From contig CAJUSR010000006.1 of assembly GCA_910588855.1 (NCBI GenBank), positions 1 to 64,000 on the forward strand: a stretch of 64,000 nucleotides of DNA. Direction: 5' to 3'. Shown one piece after another: positions 15,992 through 24,464 of this stretch. This stretch comes from an uncultured Kineothrix sp. (lineage in GTDB: Bacteria; Bacillota; Clostridia; Lachnospirales; Lachnospiraceae). The position numbers were made by a program, and so were the translations under genes. Each line of letters starts with the position of its first letter. Within the stretch, counting starts at the first letter, position 1. Under the pieces are notes generated by a model. That model was given only the letters and a program-made list of their open reading frames with translations. It did no database searches and was not told the DNA's origin.

Positions 15992-18103
15992 CTATACTTC
16001 AAACATCAAGTCCGCATAAGTCGGATACGGCCATACCTTTTTATCTACCAGCATTTCCAGTTCATCTACCGGCCTGCGTAAATCGTCCATAGCCGCCCTA
16101 ACCGCATCTTTATAGAAAAATGCCTGTTCTTTCCCTTCCTGCATAGTGCCTGCCGTCTTTTCTACCTCCTGAAGCTTCACAAGCGCCGCCTTAGCTTCTG
16201 CAAGCTTCAAAGATACCTCCTTTAAGATTTCTGTCTGAACCGAAGCATCCACACCTGCTTCCCTTACTGCAATCACAGTATCCGCAAGCGTCCTGGTATA
16301 CCCTACCACTGCCGGGATAATTTGTTTGGACGCCATATCAATCATAGTAAGCGCCTCGATATTAATTGTTTTTGCATATGTTTCGTACAGGACTTCCTCT
16401 CTGGATTCCAGTTCCGACTTTGTAAAAATATGGAACTTTTCAAATAACCTTACCGCTTTATCCGTTGTCAATGTCTCTACCGCTTCCACCATAGACTTAA
16501 TATTCGGCAGCCCTCTTCTGGCCGCCTCTTCCACCCACTCGTCGGAATAGCCATTGCCATTGAAAATAATCCTCTGGTGTTTTGTCATATATTCCTTGAT
16601 TAAATCATGTACCGCAAGGTCAAAATCCTTTGCTTTCTCCAATACGTCCGCCGCTTCGCAAAAGGCTTCCGCCACAATCGCATTCAATATCGTATTCGGG
16701 CTTGCGACAGAATCCGCCGAGCCCACCATACGAAATTCAAACTTATTGCCCGTAAAAGCAAACGGCGATGTCCTATTTCTGTCCGTCGCATCTTTCGTCA
16801 AATTAGGAAGGGTGGAAACCCCCGTCTCCAATACGCCTCCTTCTTTACAAGTCTCCGCAATCCCTGTTTCAACCAATTGCTTTACCACATCTTCCAATTG
16901 CTCGCCTAAAAACATGGAAATAATAGCCGGCGGCGCTTCATTTGCCCCAAGCCTGTGGTCGTTACCCACATCGGAGGCGCTCTGGCGCAACAAATCCGCA
17001 TGGGTATCCACTGCCTTCATAATGCAGGCCAGTACAAGCAGGAATTGGATATTCTCATTCGGTGTGTCGCCCGGATCCAGCAGATTTATACCGTTATCCG
17101 TTCCCAGCGACCAGTTGTTATGTTTTCCGGAACCGTTTACCCCGGCAAAGGGCTTCTCATGGAGCAGGCACCTCATATCATGATATATCGCTACCCTTTT
17201 CATTGTTTCCATTACAATCTGGTTATGGTCTACCGCAATATTCGCCGTCTCATAAATCGGGGCCAGCTCATGCTGCGCCGGAGCCACTTCATTATGCTGG
17301 GTTTTGGCAGTGACCCCCAGCTTCCATAATTCTTTGTTCAAATCCTTCATATATGCGCCAATCCGTTCACGGATAACCCCGAAATAATGGTCTTCCATTT
17401 CCTGCCCTTTCGGCGCCGGGGCTCCAAACAAAGTCCGGCCTGCAAAAACCAAATCCGGCCTTTTTAAATATTTCTCTTTATCCACCAAAAAGTATTCCTG
17501 CTCCGGCCCAACGCTGGCCACCACCTTTGTAGCCCCTTCGTTCTTGAAGAGCCGCACAATGCGCAATGCCTGTTCGCTTATTGCTTCCATAGAACGCAGC
17601 AACGGTGTTTTTTTATCCAAAGCTTCTCCTGTATATGAGCAGAATGCCGTAGGGATGCAAAGAATTACCCCTGTGCCTGCCTCTTTCAAAAAAGCCGGCG
17701 AAGTCATATCCCATGCGGTATACCCCCTTGCCTCAAAGGTACTCCTAAGCCCGCCGGAAGGGAAAGAAGATGCATCAGGCTCCCCCTTAATCAGCTCTTT
17801 GCCCGAAAATTCCATAATCGTCTTGCCTTCTTCGTCGGGATGCGCCACGAAAGAATCATGTTTTTCCGCTGTAATCCCCGTAAGCGGCTGGAACCAATGC
17901 GTATAGTGCGTCGCCCCGTTTTCTACCGCCCAATCTTTCATAGCCTTCGCCACTACATCCGCCGTCTCTAAAGAAAGTTCCTTCCCCTCGTCCATCGCTT
18001 TCTTTACTTCCTTGAATACACCCTTCGGCAAACGATGCCTCATTTTCCCCACGGTAAAAACATTTTTTGCAAAAATTTCTTCTACGCTAAAAGCCTCACC
18101 CAT
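15992..18103 (-). CDS. glnN: Glutamine synthetase type III
   Basis: This cytoplasmic enzyme makes glutamine from glutamate, ammonia and ATP. The length of 703 residues is typical of type III enzymes (types I and II are about 450 or shorter). The opening VEEIFAKNVFTVGKMRHRLP is the family N-terminal domain. The catalytic region contains HNEVAPAQHE, VNGSGKHNNWSL and NRTSPFAFTGNKFEFR, which bind metal, ammonium and ATP. AGGAAAGGA precedes the ATG. A leader terminator lies between its promoter and the start. Confidence 0.96.
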   Translation of the reverse strand: MGEAFSVEEIFAKNVFTVGKMRHRLPKGVFKEVKKAMDEGKELSLETADVVAKAMKDWAVENGATHYTHWFQPLTGITAEKHDSFVAHPDEEGKTIMEFSGKELIKGEPDASSFPSGGLRSTFEARGYTAWDMTSPAFLKEAGTGVILCIPTAFCSYTGEALDKKTPLLRSMEAISEQALRIVRLFKNEGATKVVASVGPEQEYFLVDKEKYLKRPDLVFAGRTLFGAPAPKGQEMEDHYFGVIRERIGAYMKDLNKELWKLGVTAKTQHNEVAPAQHELAPIYETANIAVDHNQIVMETMKRVAIYHDMRCLLHEKPFAGVNGSGKHNNWSLGTDNGINLLDPGDTPNENIQFLLVLACIMKAVDTHADLLRQSASDVGNDHRLGANEAPPAIISMFLGEQLEDVVKQLVETGIAETCKEGGVLETGVSTLPNLTKDATDRNRTSPFAFTGNKFEFRMVGSADSVASPNTILNAIVAEAFCEAADVLEKAKDFDLAVHDLIKEYMTKHQRIIFNGNGYSDEWVEEAARRGLPNIKSMVEAVETLTTDKAVRLFEKFHIFTKSELESREEVLYETYAKTINIEALTMIDMASKQIIPAVVGYTRTLADTVIAVREAGVDASVQTEILKEVSLKLAEAKAALVKLQEVEKTAGTMQEGKEQAFFYKDAVRAAMDDLRRPVDELEMLVDKKVWPYPTYADLMFEV

Positions 18104-18146
18104 TTTCTTATTTCCTTTCCTCTTTTTTCCATGCCCTCAACGGAAT

Positions 18147-18188
18147 GAAAAAAATGTTCCAAAAAACTTTTGGAACATCTACGTTCAA
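18147..18188 (-). promoter_or_regulatory. Leader terminator with overlapping alternative hairpin before glnN
   Basis: On the minus strand ATGTTCCAAAA-GTT-TTTTGGAACAT followed by T7 is a near-perfect intrinsic terminator only about 45 nt before the glnN start. An alternative hairpin TTGAAC-GTAGAT-GTTC(C)AA (18170-18188) uses the same 5' arm, so the two cannot form together. The promoter lies upstream of both, so this looks like an attenuator. Confidence 0.6.
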
Positions 18189-18227
18189 GATACCCTATGT
18201 ATTTTTAAAGGTTTTTTTACTTTTTAT

Positions 18228-18256
18228 AAGATACTCTACTTTACCGGAAATTGCAA
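18228..18256 (-). promoter_or_regulatory. Promoter of glnN
   Basis: On the minus strand TTGCAA (plus 18251-18256) and TATCTT (plus 18228-18233) are 17 bases apart. Transcription would start near 18221, giving a leader of about 118 nt. Confidence 0.65.
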
Positions 18257-18352
18257 CCCCTAATTTTTAATTTTCTTCTTATCCCGGATTCCTTTGCCAA
18301 AGGATACCAGCGGACAGCTCCTCTGGCAGACGAATCTATTATGGAGCAAAAC

Positions 18353-19576
18353 TTAATTGCGCATCCTGAGGATATCGCCCGTTTCCGCTTCTTGTGTCAT
18401 CCCTATAAAAAGCGTCTGTTTCGGATGCGGAGCGGATTCTACTCTTTCCCCCTCTTGGGTCGTTAAAGATAATACCGTCGTTTCTATGTTTCTTCCATCC
18501 GGTTTCATAATCTCGATGGTATCGCCTACGCAGAATTTATTCCTCTGGCTTATTTTTGCCCGGCCTTCCTTGTCCTTTTCTTCCACTGTGCCAAGATAAA
18601 TGTATTCATTTACGTACGTATTGGAATCATATATCTGGGTTTGTTCATCCGGTTTCCCGAAATAAAAGCCGGTAGTGAATTGCCTGTAAGTGCATTTGGC
18701 AATTTCTGTTTTATACCAATCCATATTTTTGCGGTACTTTTCTTCCGACTCCATATAATCGTCAATGGCCTTCCGGTACGTCCTGGCTACCGTTGCCACA
18801 TATAACGCTGTCTTCATCCTTCCTTCGATTTTGAAGCTGTCAATACCCGCATCTATCATTTCCGGTATATGCTCTATCATGCAAAGGTCTTTGGAATTAA
18901 AAATATAGGTTCCTCTTTCATTTTCGTATACCGGGAAAAACTCACCCGGCCGTTTTTCTTCCATCACCGCATATTTCCAACGGCACGGATGGGTGCAAGC
19001 CCCTTGGTTGGCATCCCTTCCCGTAAAATAGCTGCTCAACAGGCATCTCCCCGAATAGGAAATACACATCGCCCCATGAATAAAACTTTCAATCTCCAAA
19101 TCCTCCGGGATGTTCTCCCTGATTTCTTTTATTTCTGCCAGAGAAAGCTCTCTTGCCGACACGACCCGTTTTGCCCCTTGCCTGCCCCAAAAGCGGAAAG
19201 TCCCATAATTGGTATTATTTGCCTGTGTGGATATATGGATGTCTATTTCCGGGCATATTTCCCTAGCTATCGTAAAAATCCCCGGGTCGGCAACAATCAA
19301 CGCGTCCGGCTTTAATGCTTTCAATTCCTTTAAGTAATCCTCTGCCCCTGACAAATCCCCATTATGAGCCAATATATTGGCTGTCACATGGACTTTCACT
19401 CCATATTCATGGGCAAACCGGATTCCTTCTTCCATTTCTTCCTTTCCAAAATTTTTTGCCTTAGCCCTCAGCCCGAACGCTTCGCCTCCAATATATACAG
19501 CGTCCGCCCCGAAAACCACTGCTGTTTTCAATACTTCCAGACTCCCTGCCGGAATCAACAGTTCTGGTTTCTTCAT
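18353..19576 (-). CDS. trhP: U32 peptidase family protein, probable tRNA hydroxylation protein TrhP
   Basis: This 407-residue U32 family protein matches the YrrO/TrhP type by layout: an N-terminal TIM-barrel-like domain (PAGSLEVLKTAVVFGADAVY), the U32 signature ESFIHGAMCISYSGRCLLS, and conserved cysteines ACTHPC. In Bacillus and E. coli TrhP proteins make 5-hydroxyuridine at position 34 of tRNA. The start ATG shares one base with the stop of the trmR-like gene, an order also seen in Bacillus (yrrM-yrrN-yrrO). Bacillus has two U32 genes here; only one is present. Confidence 0.88.
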   Translation of the reverse strand: MKKPELLIPAGSLEVLKTAVVFGADAVYIGGEAFGLRAKAKNFGKEEMEEGIRFAHEYGVKVHVTANILAHNGDLSGAEDYLKELKALKPDALIVADPGIFTIAREICPEIDIHISTQANNTNYGTFRFWGRQGAKRVVSARELSLAEIKEIRENIPEDLEIESFIHGAMCISYSGRCLLSSYFTGRDANQGACTHPCRWKYAVMEEKRPGEFFPVYENERGTYIFNSKDLCMIEHIPEMIDAGIDSFKIEGRMKTALYVATVARTYRKAIDDYMESEEKYRKNMDWYKTEIAKCTYRQFTTGFYFGKPDEQTQIYDSNTYVNEYIYLGTVEEKDKEGRAKISQRNKFCVGDTIEIMKPDGRNIETTVLSLTTQEGERVESAPHPKQTLFIGMTQEAETGDILRMRN

Positions 19577-20250
19577 CACTGCCCTCCCTCGCCTATTGCC
19601 GGACAGCCATCCAGTTTCACGCTGATTGCCGCACCGTCCCCTACTTGCAAAATAGCTGTCTCCAACTGTTTATTGTGTTTCAATTCATACAAATAATCCC
19701 TCATTCTGGAGTGTATGGTGCGGTTGCGCCTCGTCACTGCAAACCTGGATTCTATAATATCCCCGTCCTGAAGCACATTGTCCGATACCAATAACCCCCC
19801 TACCTGAAGCAGCCTCAAAATATCGGGTAAAAAGCCCGGATATTGCCCTTTTGCCGCATCCATAAAAATAAAATCATAAGTGCCATCCAACTTCTTCAGG
19901 ATTTCGGCCGCATCCCCTTCCAGCAGAGTAATCGCTTCTTCTTTCCCTGCCTTGCGGAAGTTTTCCTTGGCTAAAGGGATTCTCTTTTCGTATTTTTCTA
20001 TTGTGGTGACTTTGCATCCTGCCGGAGCATATTCACTCATAAGAAGTGCAGAAAAACCAATTGCCGTTCCAACCTCAAGGATACTTTCCGGTCTGTTGAT
20101 TGCCAAAAGCAACTTTAACAGGCTTTGCATCTGAGGGCGGATAACCGGCACATCCGTTCTTCTGCACTCATCTTCAATCTCATTCAAAAACTCTGTATTT
20201 CCTCTGTCCAACGAATTGATAAAGGCACTGACCCTTTCTTCCGTCACCAT
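19576..20250 (-). CDS. trmR: SAM-dependent O-methyltransferase, probable tRNA 5-hydroxyuridine methyltransferase
   Basis: This is a class I methyltransferase of 224 residues. SAM-binding motif EVGTAIGFSALLM, acidic motif TTIEKYEKR and the metal-site DAAKGQY fit the O-methyltransferase 3 family. In Bacillus the homologue YrrM/TrmR methylates 5-hydroxyuridine-34 to 5-methoxyuridine. Position directly before the U32 gene supports this role. It starts 2 bp after the short MltG-like gene. Confidence 0.88.
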   Translation of the reverse strand: MVTEERVSAFINSLDRGNTEFLNEIEDECRRTDVPVIRPQMQSLLKLLLAINRPESILEVGTAIGFSALLMSEYAPAGCKVTTIEKYEKRIPLAKENFRKAGKEEAITLLEGDAAEILKKLDGTYDFIFMDAAKGQYPGFLPDILRLLQVGGLLVSDNVLQDGDIIESRFAVTRRNRTIHSRMRDYLYELKHNKQLETAILQVGDGAAISVKLDGCPAIGEGGQ

Positions 20251-20252
20251 AT

Positions 20253-20774
20253 TTACTCTGTTCCTGCCTCTCCGTCTTCTGTTTCCGCCCCTGCCTCTCC
20301 GGAACCTTCTCCCGTCTCTCCTTCTCCGCCGTCTTCAGACTCCTGCTCAGGGCTTTCCGTTTCGGAAGACGGCACATCGTCCTCTTCTTCCCCGTCTTCC
20401 GTTTCGCTTATCTCCGCCGACATAACGGCCAGCATCTCTCTCGGTGTCATGTCGCTGCTCAATTCGTAAATCCCGGATTTTATTTTTCCGTGATAACTGG
20501 ACAACAGTTCCTGTACATAAAACAATCTGGCATCACGAATGATTCCCTTTTCCTCCAAAACCGTTCCGATTTCCATAACGGAAGCTTCTTCCGATACCGA
20601 AATGCTTATGGCCTTTGCTGTCTCTTCTGTGGAAACCGCCTTCTCCGCAAAGATACGGTATCCAAAATCATATGCCAGTATCGCATATTTATAAGTATAC
20701 GTTACCACAACTATGATTAAAAATATTTTAACTGCCGTATCCAACACGGTTCCAATCAAACCCTTTATACTCAT
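20253..20774 (-). CDS. Short MltG-like membrane protein lacking the catalytic domain
   Basis: The 173-residue protein has a transmembrane helix at about residues 13-35, then a LysM-like segment as in the N-terminal part of MltG (ASVMEIGTVLEEKGIIRDARLF, KIKSGIYELSSDMTPREML). After about residue 120 it ends in a Glu/Ser/Gly-rich acidic tail. The C-terminal endolytic transglycosylase domain of full MltG, with its catalytic Glu, is missing. Gene order (before trmR and trhP) is that of Bacillus mltG, so it is a reduced orthologue that probably cannot cut glycan strands. Confidence 0.8.
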   Translation of the reverse strand: MSIKGLIGTVLDTAVKIFLIIVVVTYTYKYAILAYDFGYRIFAEKAVSTEETAKAISISVSEEASVMEIGTVLEEKGIIRDARLFYVQELLSSYHGKIKSGIYELSSDMTPREMLAVMSAEISETEDGEEEDDVPSSETESPEQESEDGGEGETGEGSGEAGAETEDGEAGTE

Positions 20775-20852
20775 CCCGGCAACACCCCTTTCGTTCTTCG
20801 GCTTACTACAGTCTGCTTACCGCCCTCCTGCCGCTCTCGCCTTCCGCTTTAT

Positions 20853-21185
20853 CTATTGAAAATCAATTTCATCCCAAATCATTTCATTGATTTCCTGCAT
20901 CATCCTGCAGAAGCACAGCTCTGCCGCCAAAAAATCATCCACCAGAGGAATTGCCCTGACATCTTCAAACTCCCTTTCCAGCTCGTCCATACGTTCAATG
21001 AAAGCTTCGCCTTCTTCCGTACTCTGTATTATATAATTTTTCTGCCGAAATTCGTTTACTTTATCATACAGCTTCGGCTCATCCTGTATCTTTGCAAGCT
21101 GAACCCTATAATCCTTAAATTCCTGAGATTCCTTTATTTCATGGATAAAATCCATTACCGCACGATACATATGCCCTTCTGTCAT
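20853..21185 (-). CDS. YlbF/YmcA family protein
   Basis: This 110-residue all-helical protein has the YlbF family pattern (VMDFIHEIKESQEFKDYR, DKVNEFRQKNY, ERMDELEREFEDVRAIPLVDDFLAAE). In Bacillus YlbF, YmcA and YaaT form a complex that directs RNase Y and affects competence and biofilm. Here it lies 49 bp after an RNase J gene, which fits a role in mRNA turnover. GGAGG precedes the ATG. Confidence 0.85.
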   Translation of the reverse strand: MTEGHMYRAVMDFIHEIKESQEFKDYRVQLAKIQDEPKLYDKVNEFRQKNYIIQSTEEGEAFIERMDELEREFEDVRAIPLVDDFLAAELCFCRMMQEINEMIWDEIDFQ

Positions 21186-21234
21186 ACTTTACCTCCGCAA
21201 AGCCTGCTGTCTGGCCGTCCACTGCCTGTCCGCG

Positions 21235-22908
21235 TCAAACTTCCATGATAATGGGCAGTATCATCGGCCTGCGCTTTGTCTTTCTCCACACGTATTCGCC
21301 AAGGCAATCTTTAATGCCTCCCTTAATCTTGCCCCAATCGCTGATTCCCCTGTCCAGGCAGCCATGCACCGATTCGTCTACAATCTGTCTGGCTTCTTCC
21401 ATCAGTTCATCCGATTCGCGGACATAAACAAATCCTCTGGACACGATATCCGGCCCCGACACCAATTGGTCGGAATAGGCATCCAATGCCAACACAACAA
21501 TAAGAATACCATCTTCTGCAAGGTGCTGTCTATCCCTAAGCACAATATTCCCTACATCGCCCACGCCAAGACCATCTACAAGGATACCGCCCACCGGCAC
21601 TTTCCCTGCTATTTTTGCCTCTTCTTTATTGAGTTCCAGCACATCGCCGGACATCATTATGAATATATTTTCCTTCGGTATCCCCAATTCCTTTGCCAGC
21701 TTGGCCTGCGCTTTCAAATGCTTGTACTCCCCATGCACCGGAATCGCATATTTCGGATGAAGCAAGGAATAAATCAATTTTATCTCTTCCTGGCAGGCAT
21801 GCCCCGATACATGGACATCCTGAAAAATAACATCCGCTCCTTTTACCAAAAGCTTGTTGATTACATTCGTCACGGTCTTTTCATTGCCCGGTATCGGGTT
21901 AGAAGAAAAGATAACCGTATCCCCAGGGCCTATGGAAATCTTCTTATGGATATCCCCTGCCATACGGCTTAACGCCGCCATGCTCTCCCCCTGGCTTCCC
22001 GTAGTGATTATCACTGTTTTTTCATCCGGGTAATTCTTCAACTGCTCAATGTCAATCAACGTCTTATCCGGGATTTCCAAATATCCCAAAGTAGTCGCCG
22101 TATCAATAATGTTGACCATGCTGCGGCCTTCCACTACTACTTTTCTACCGAATTTGTATGCGGAATTAATAATCTGCTGTACCCTGTCCACATTAGAAGC
22201 AAAAGTCGCGATAATAATCCTCGTATCCTTATGCTCTGTAAAAAGAGTATCGAAGGTCTTCCCTACCGTCCTTTCCGATTGGGTAAAGCCCGGCCTTTCC
22301 GCATTCGTGCTGTCGCACATCAAAGCCAGCACGCCTTTTTTTCCAATTTCCGCAAACCTTTGTAAATCAATGGCATCCCCGAATACCGGCGTATAATCCA
22401 CTTTAAAGTCGCCCGTATGGACCACAATCCCCGCCGGGGAATAGATAGCAAGTGCAGCGGCATCTACAATGCTATGGTTCGTTTTAATAAATTCAATGCG
22501 GAACTGCCCAAGGTTAATCGACTGTCCAAATTTAATAACCTTCCTCTTTGTATTGCCCATCAGGTTATGCTCATTCAGCTTGTTTTCTATAATCCCCATT
22601 GTCAGCTTGGTGGCATAAATAGGCACATTAATATCCCTCAAAACATAAGGCAGGGCCCCAATATGATCCTCGTGCCCGTGGGTAATAATAAACCCTTTCA
22701 CTTTCTCTACATTGTCTTTCAAATAAGTTACATCCGGTATTACCAAATCAATACCCAGCATATCGTCATCCGGAAATGACAGGCCGCAGTCAACCACAAT
22801 AATACTGTCTTCATACTCGAAGGCAGTAATGTTCATACCAATCTGCTCCAAACCTCCTAAAGGGATTATCCTCAGCTTGGATGCATTTTCAATTTCTTTT
22901 TTCTTCAA
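21235..22908 (-). CDS. rnjA: Ribonuclease J
   Basis: This 557-residue metallo-beta-lactamase/beta-CASP nuclease has 5'-exo and endonuclease activity on mRNA and rRNA. Motif 2 HGHEDHIGALPYV binds zinc; further metal-site segments are HTGDFKVD and PVHGEYKHL. Length matches RNase J1 (about 555). The start is TTG with GGAGG eight bases upstream, and it overlaps the fur gene by 20 bp, so translation is likely coupled. Confidence 0.95.
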   Translation of the reverse strand: MKKKEIENASKLRIIPLGGLEQIGMNITAFEYEDSIIVVDCGLSFPDDDMLGIDLVIPDVTYLKDNVEKVKGFIITHGHEDHIGALPYVLRDINVPIYATKLTMGIIENKLNEHNLMGNTKRKVIKFGQSINLGQFRIEFIKTNHSIVDAAALAIYSPAGIVVHTGDFKVDYTPVFGDAIDLQRFAEIGKKGVLALMCDSTNAERPGFTQSERTVGKTFDTLFTEHKDTRIIIATFASNVDRVQQIINSAYKFGRKVVVEGRSMVNIIDTATTLGYLEIPDKTLIDIEQLKNYPDEKTVIITTGSQGESMAALSRMAGDIHKKISIGPGDTVIFSSNPIPGNEKTVTNVINKLLVKGADVIFQDVHVSGHACQEEIKLIYSLLHPKYAIPVHGEYKHLKAQAKLAKELGIPKENIFIMMSGDVLELNKEEAKIAGKVPVGGILVDGLGVGDVGNIVLRDRQHLAEDGILIVVLALDAYSDQLVSGPDIVSRGFVYVRESDELMEEARQIVDESVHGCLDRGISDWGKIKGGIKDCLGEYVWRKTKRRPMILPIIMEV

Positions 22909-23359
22909 TCAATTTTCCTCCACATTCTGCACAGTGCCCGTAGAGTTTCACTTCATGATCTACCACATGGAATCCGGTAGTTTCCGTGATTTTGTTTTCT
23001 AATTCCTCCAGCAAATCGTCTTTGAAGGATATCACTTTACCACAATTTATGCAAATCAGATGATGGTGATGGTGTTTTGCCGTACCCAGCCCCATATTGC
23101 CGATTTCATAACGGACAAACCCGTCGTCCAAATTGATGCGATCAATCAAATGCAGCTCTAAAAGCAGCTGTATCGTTCTATAAACAGTAGCAAGTCCTAT
23201 CTCGGGATAGCCTGCTTTTACCATTTCATGAATCTCTTCCGCCGTCAGATGCCTGTCAGGGCATGAAGCAAGAACCTCCAGCACCAATAGCCTCTGGTTG
23301 GTTATTTTTAACCCTTTATCTTTCAGCAATTGCCTGAATTGTTCCCTATCTACTGCCAT
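22889..23359 (-). CDS. Fur family metalloregulator
   Basis: This regulator of about 156 residues has an N-terminal winged helix (KITNQRLLVLEVL, GLATVYRTIQLL) and a C-terminal dimer domain with the His-rich metal segment AKHHHHHLIC, plus two CxxC pairs (CINC, CAEC) for structural zinc. Fur, PerR and Zur cannot be separated with certainty; the intact CxxC pairs and HHHHH suit a Fur- or Zur-like role. Start at 23359 is preferred (AAGGA nine bases upstream). It overlaps the RNase J gene. Confidence 0.88.
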   Translation of the reverse strand: MAVDREQFRQLLKDKGLKITNQRLLVLEVLASCPDRHLTAEEIHEMVKAGYPEIGLATVYRTIQLLLELHLIDRINLDDGFVRYEIGNMGLGTAKHHHHHLICINCGKVISFKDDLLEELENKITETTGFHVVDHEVKLYGHCAECGGKLIEEKRN

Positions 23360-23381
23360 TCGCCCCATTCCTTCCGCTATT

Positions 23382-23636
23382 TCAGGAAAGCTCTATATCC
23401 TCCAGCATATTTTCAAAAACCGCCGCCACTGCATCCAGTTCCGTTTCATCTTCTACGATTTCGTACACCGCTTCTTCCTCTTCGGATGCCGAAACATCTT
23501 TCAGTATCAGGGCCTCACCGTCCCCCTCCTCCTCTTCTGTCACAAGGATATACGGTATCCCTCCCAACTTAGTCTGTTCCAAAACATAAAATTCGACCGG
23601 ATTGCCTTCCTCCGGTTCAAAAACTAACTTTTCCAC
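23382..23636 (-). CDS. DUF1292 protein (YrzB-like)
   Basis: This is an acidic protein of 84 residues with the DUF1292 pattern (KLVFEPEEGNPVEFYVLEQT, YILVTEEEEGDGEALILKD, YEIVEDETELDAVAAVFE). Its function is unknown. The start is GTG, overlapping the ruvX stop (TAGTG). Bacillus has the same order yrzL-yrrK-yrzB. Confidence 0.88.
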   Translation of the reverse strand: MEKLVFEPEEGNPVEFYVLEQTKLGGIPYILVTEEEEGDGEALILKDVSASEEEEAVYEIVEDETELDAVAAVFENMLEDIELS

Positions 23637-24070
23637 TAGTTGTTCTCCTTATTTTTCCTGCAGTCCAAATACCCTTGCAGAATCAGACACGCGGCAATCT
23701 TATCCACATGTTCTTTCCTATGCTCACGCCGGATACCGGCCTCCATCATCGCCTTGTTTGCCGCAACAGTTGTAAGCCGTTCATCCCATAATGCCACCGG
23801 CATGCCTGTCCTACGTTCCAATTTATCTTTAAATTCCATCGTCAGCTTTGCCCGTTCCCCTATGGAATCGTTCATATTCTTCGGCAAGCCCAGCACGATT
23901 TCCTCTACTTCGTATTCTAAAATCAACGCCTCAATCCTGGCCAATGTCTTCCTAAGTTTATTTTCTTCTTTTCTCTCTATGATTTCAATGCCCTGGGCAG
24001 TAATCAAAAGCGGGTCGCTAATCGCCACCCCTACTGTCTTTGAGCCAAAATCCAAGCCCATTATCCGCAT
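23636..24070 (-). CDS. ruvX: Holliday junction resolvase-like protein RuvX/YqgF
   Basis: This 144-residue RNase H-like fold protein opens MRIMGLDFGSKTVGVAISD, with later motifs EIVLGLPKNMN and LWDERLTT. The family acts on nucleic acid, probably in pre-16S rRNA 5' processing. The start at 24070 has AAGGAG seven bases upstream. It lies 28 bp after ireB. Confidence 0.92.
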   Translation of the reverse strand: MRIMGLDFGSKTVGVAISDPLLITAQGIEIIERKEENKLRKTLARIEALILEYEVEEIVLGLPKNMNDSIGERAKLTMEFKDKLERRTGMPVALWDERLTTVAANKAMMEAGIRREHRKEHVDKIAACLILQGYLDCRKNKENN

Positions 24071-24098
24071 GGATACTCTCCTTATCCGTCCGCCGCTC

Positions 24099-24362
24099 TT
24101 ATTTCCAATGCTTTGCTTCAATATATTTTGTCAACAGCTCCTCAACCAGTTCATCCCTATCCACTTTCATAATAAGGCTTCTTGCACTTTTATGGCTTGT
24201 GATATAGGTCGGATCCCCGGACATAATATATCCTACAATCTGGTTGACCGGATTGTACCCTTTCTCTGTCAAAGCTTCATATACCGTCGTCAAAACTACC
24301 TCAACCCCAGTTTCGGGTTCCGTTTCAACTCTGAAAAATTGTGTATTTTCTACATTCCGCAT
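24099..24362 (-). CDS. IreB family regulatory phosphoprotein
   Basis: The 87-residue protein matches the IreB/YrzL family (ETGVEVVLTTVYEALTEKGYNPVNQIVGYIMSGDPTYITSH). In Enterococcus IreB is a substrate of the IreK kinase and controls cephalosporin resistance. It heads the ireB-ruvX-yrzB block; its usual neighbour alaS is not upstream here. Confidence 0.92.
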   Translation of the reverse strand: MRNVENTQFFRVETEPETGVEVVLTTVYEALTEKGYNPVNQIVGYIMSGDPTYITSHKSARSLIMKVDRDELVEELLTKYIEAKHWK

Positions 24363-24431
24363 ATCATCACGCCCTTATCCCTCGTTGCATTTCCTCCACC
24401 GTCATTCCCTAAAATATCTATATTTATTCTC

Positions 24432-24460
24432 ATATTACCCCATTTGGGCGAAAATTTCAA
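24432..24460 (-). promoter_or_regulatory. Promoter of the ireB-ruvX operon
   Basis: On the minus strand TTGAAA (plus 24455-24460) and TAATAT (plus 24432-24437) are 17 bases apart, just after the mtaB stop codon. Confidence 0.65.
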
Positions 24461-24464
24461 GTGA

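Noticed and set aside
18147..18230. ANTAR-type paired hexaloop element before glnN
   Set aside because: Only one six-base loop hairpin is visible and its loop (GTAGAT) does not fit the A-first, G-fourth pattern; kept as a generic attenuator.
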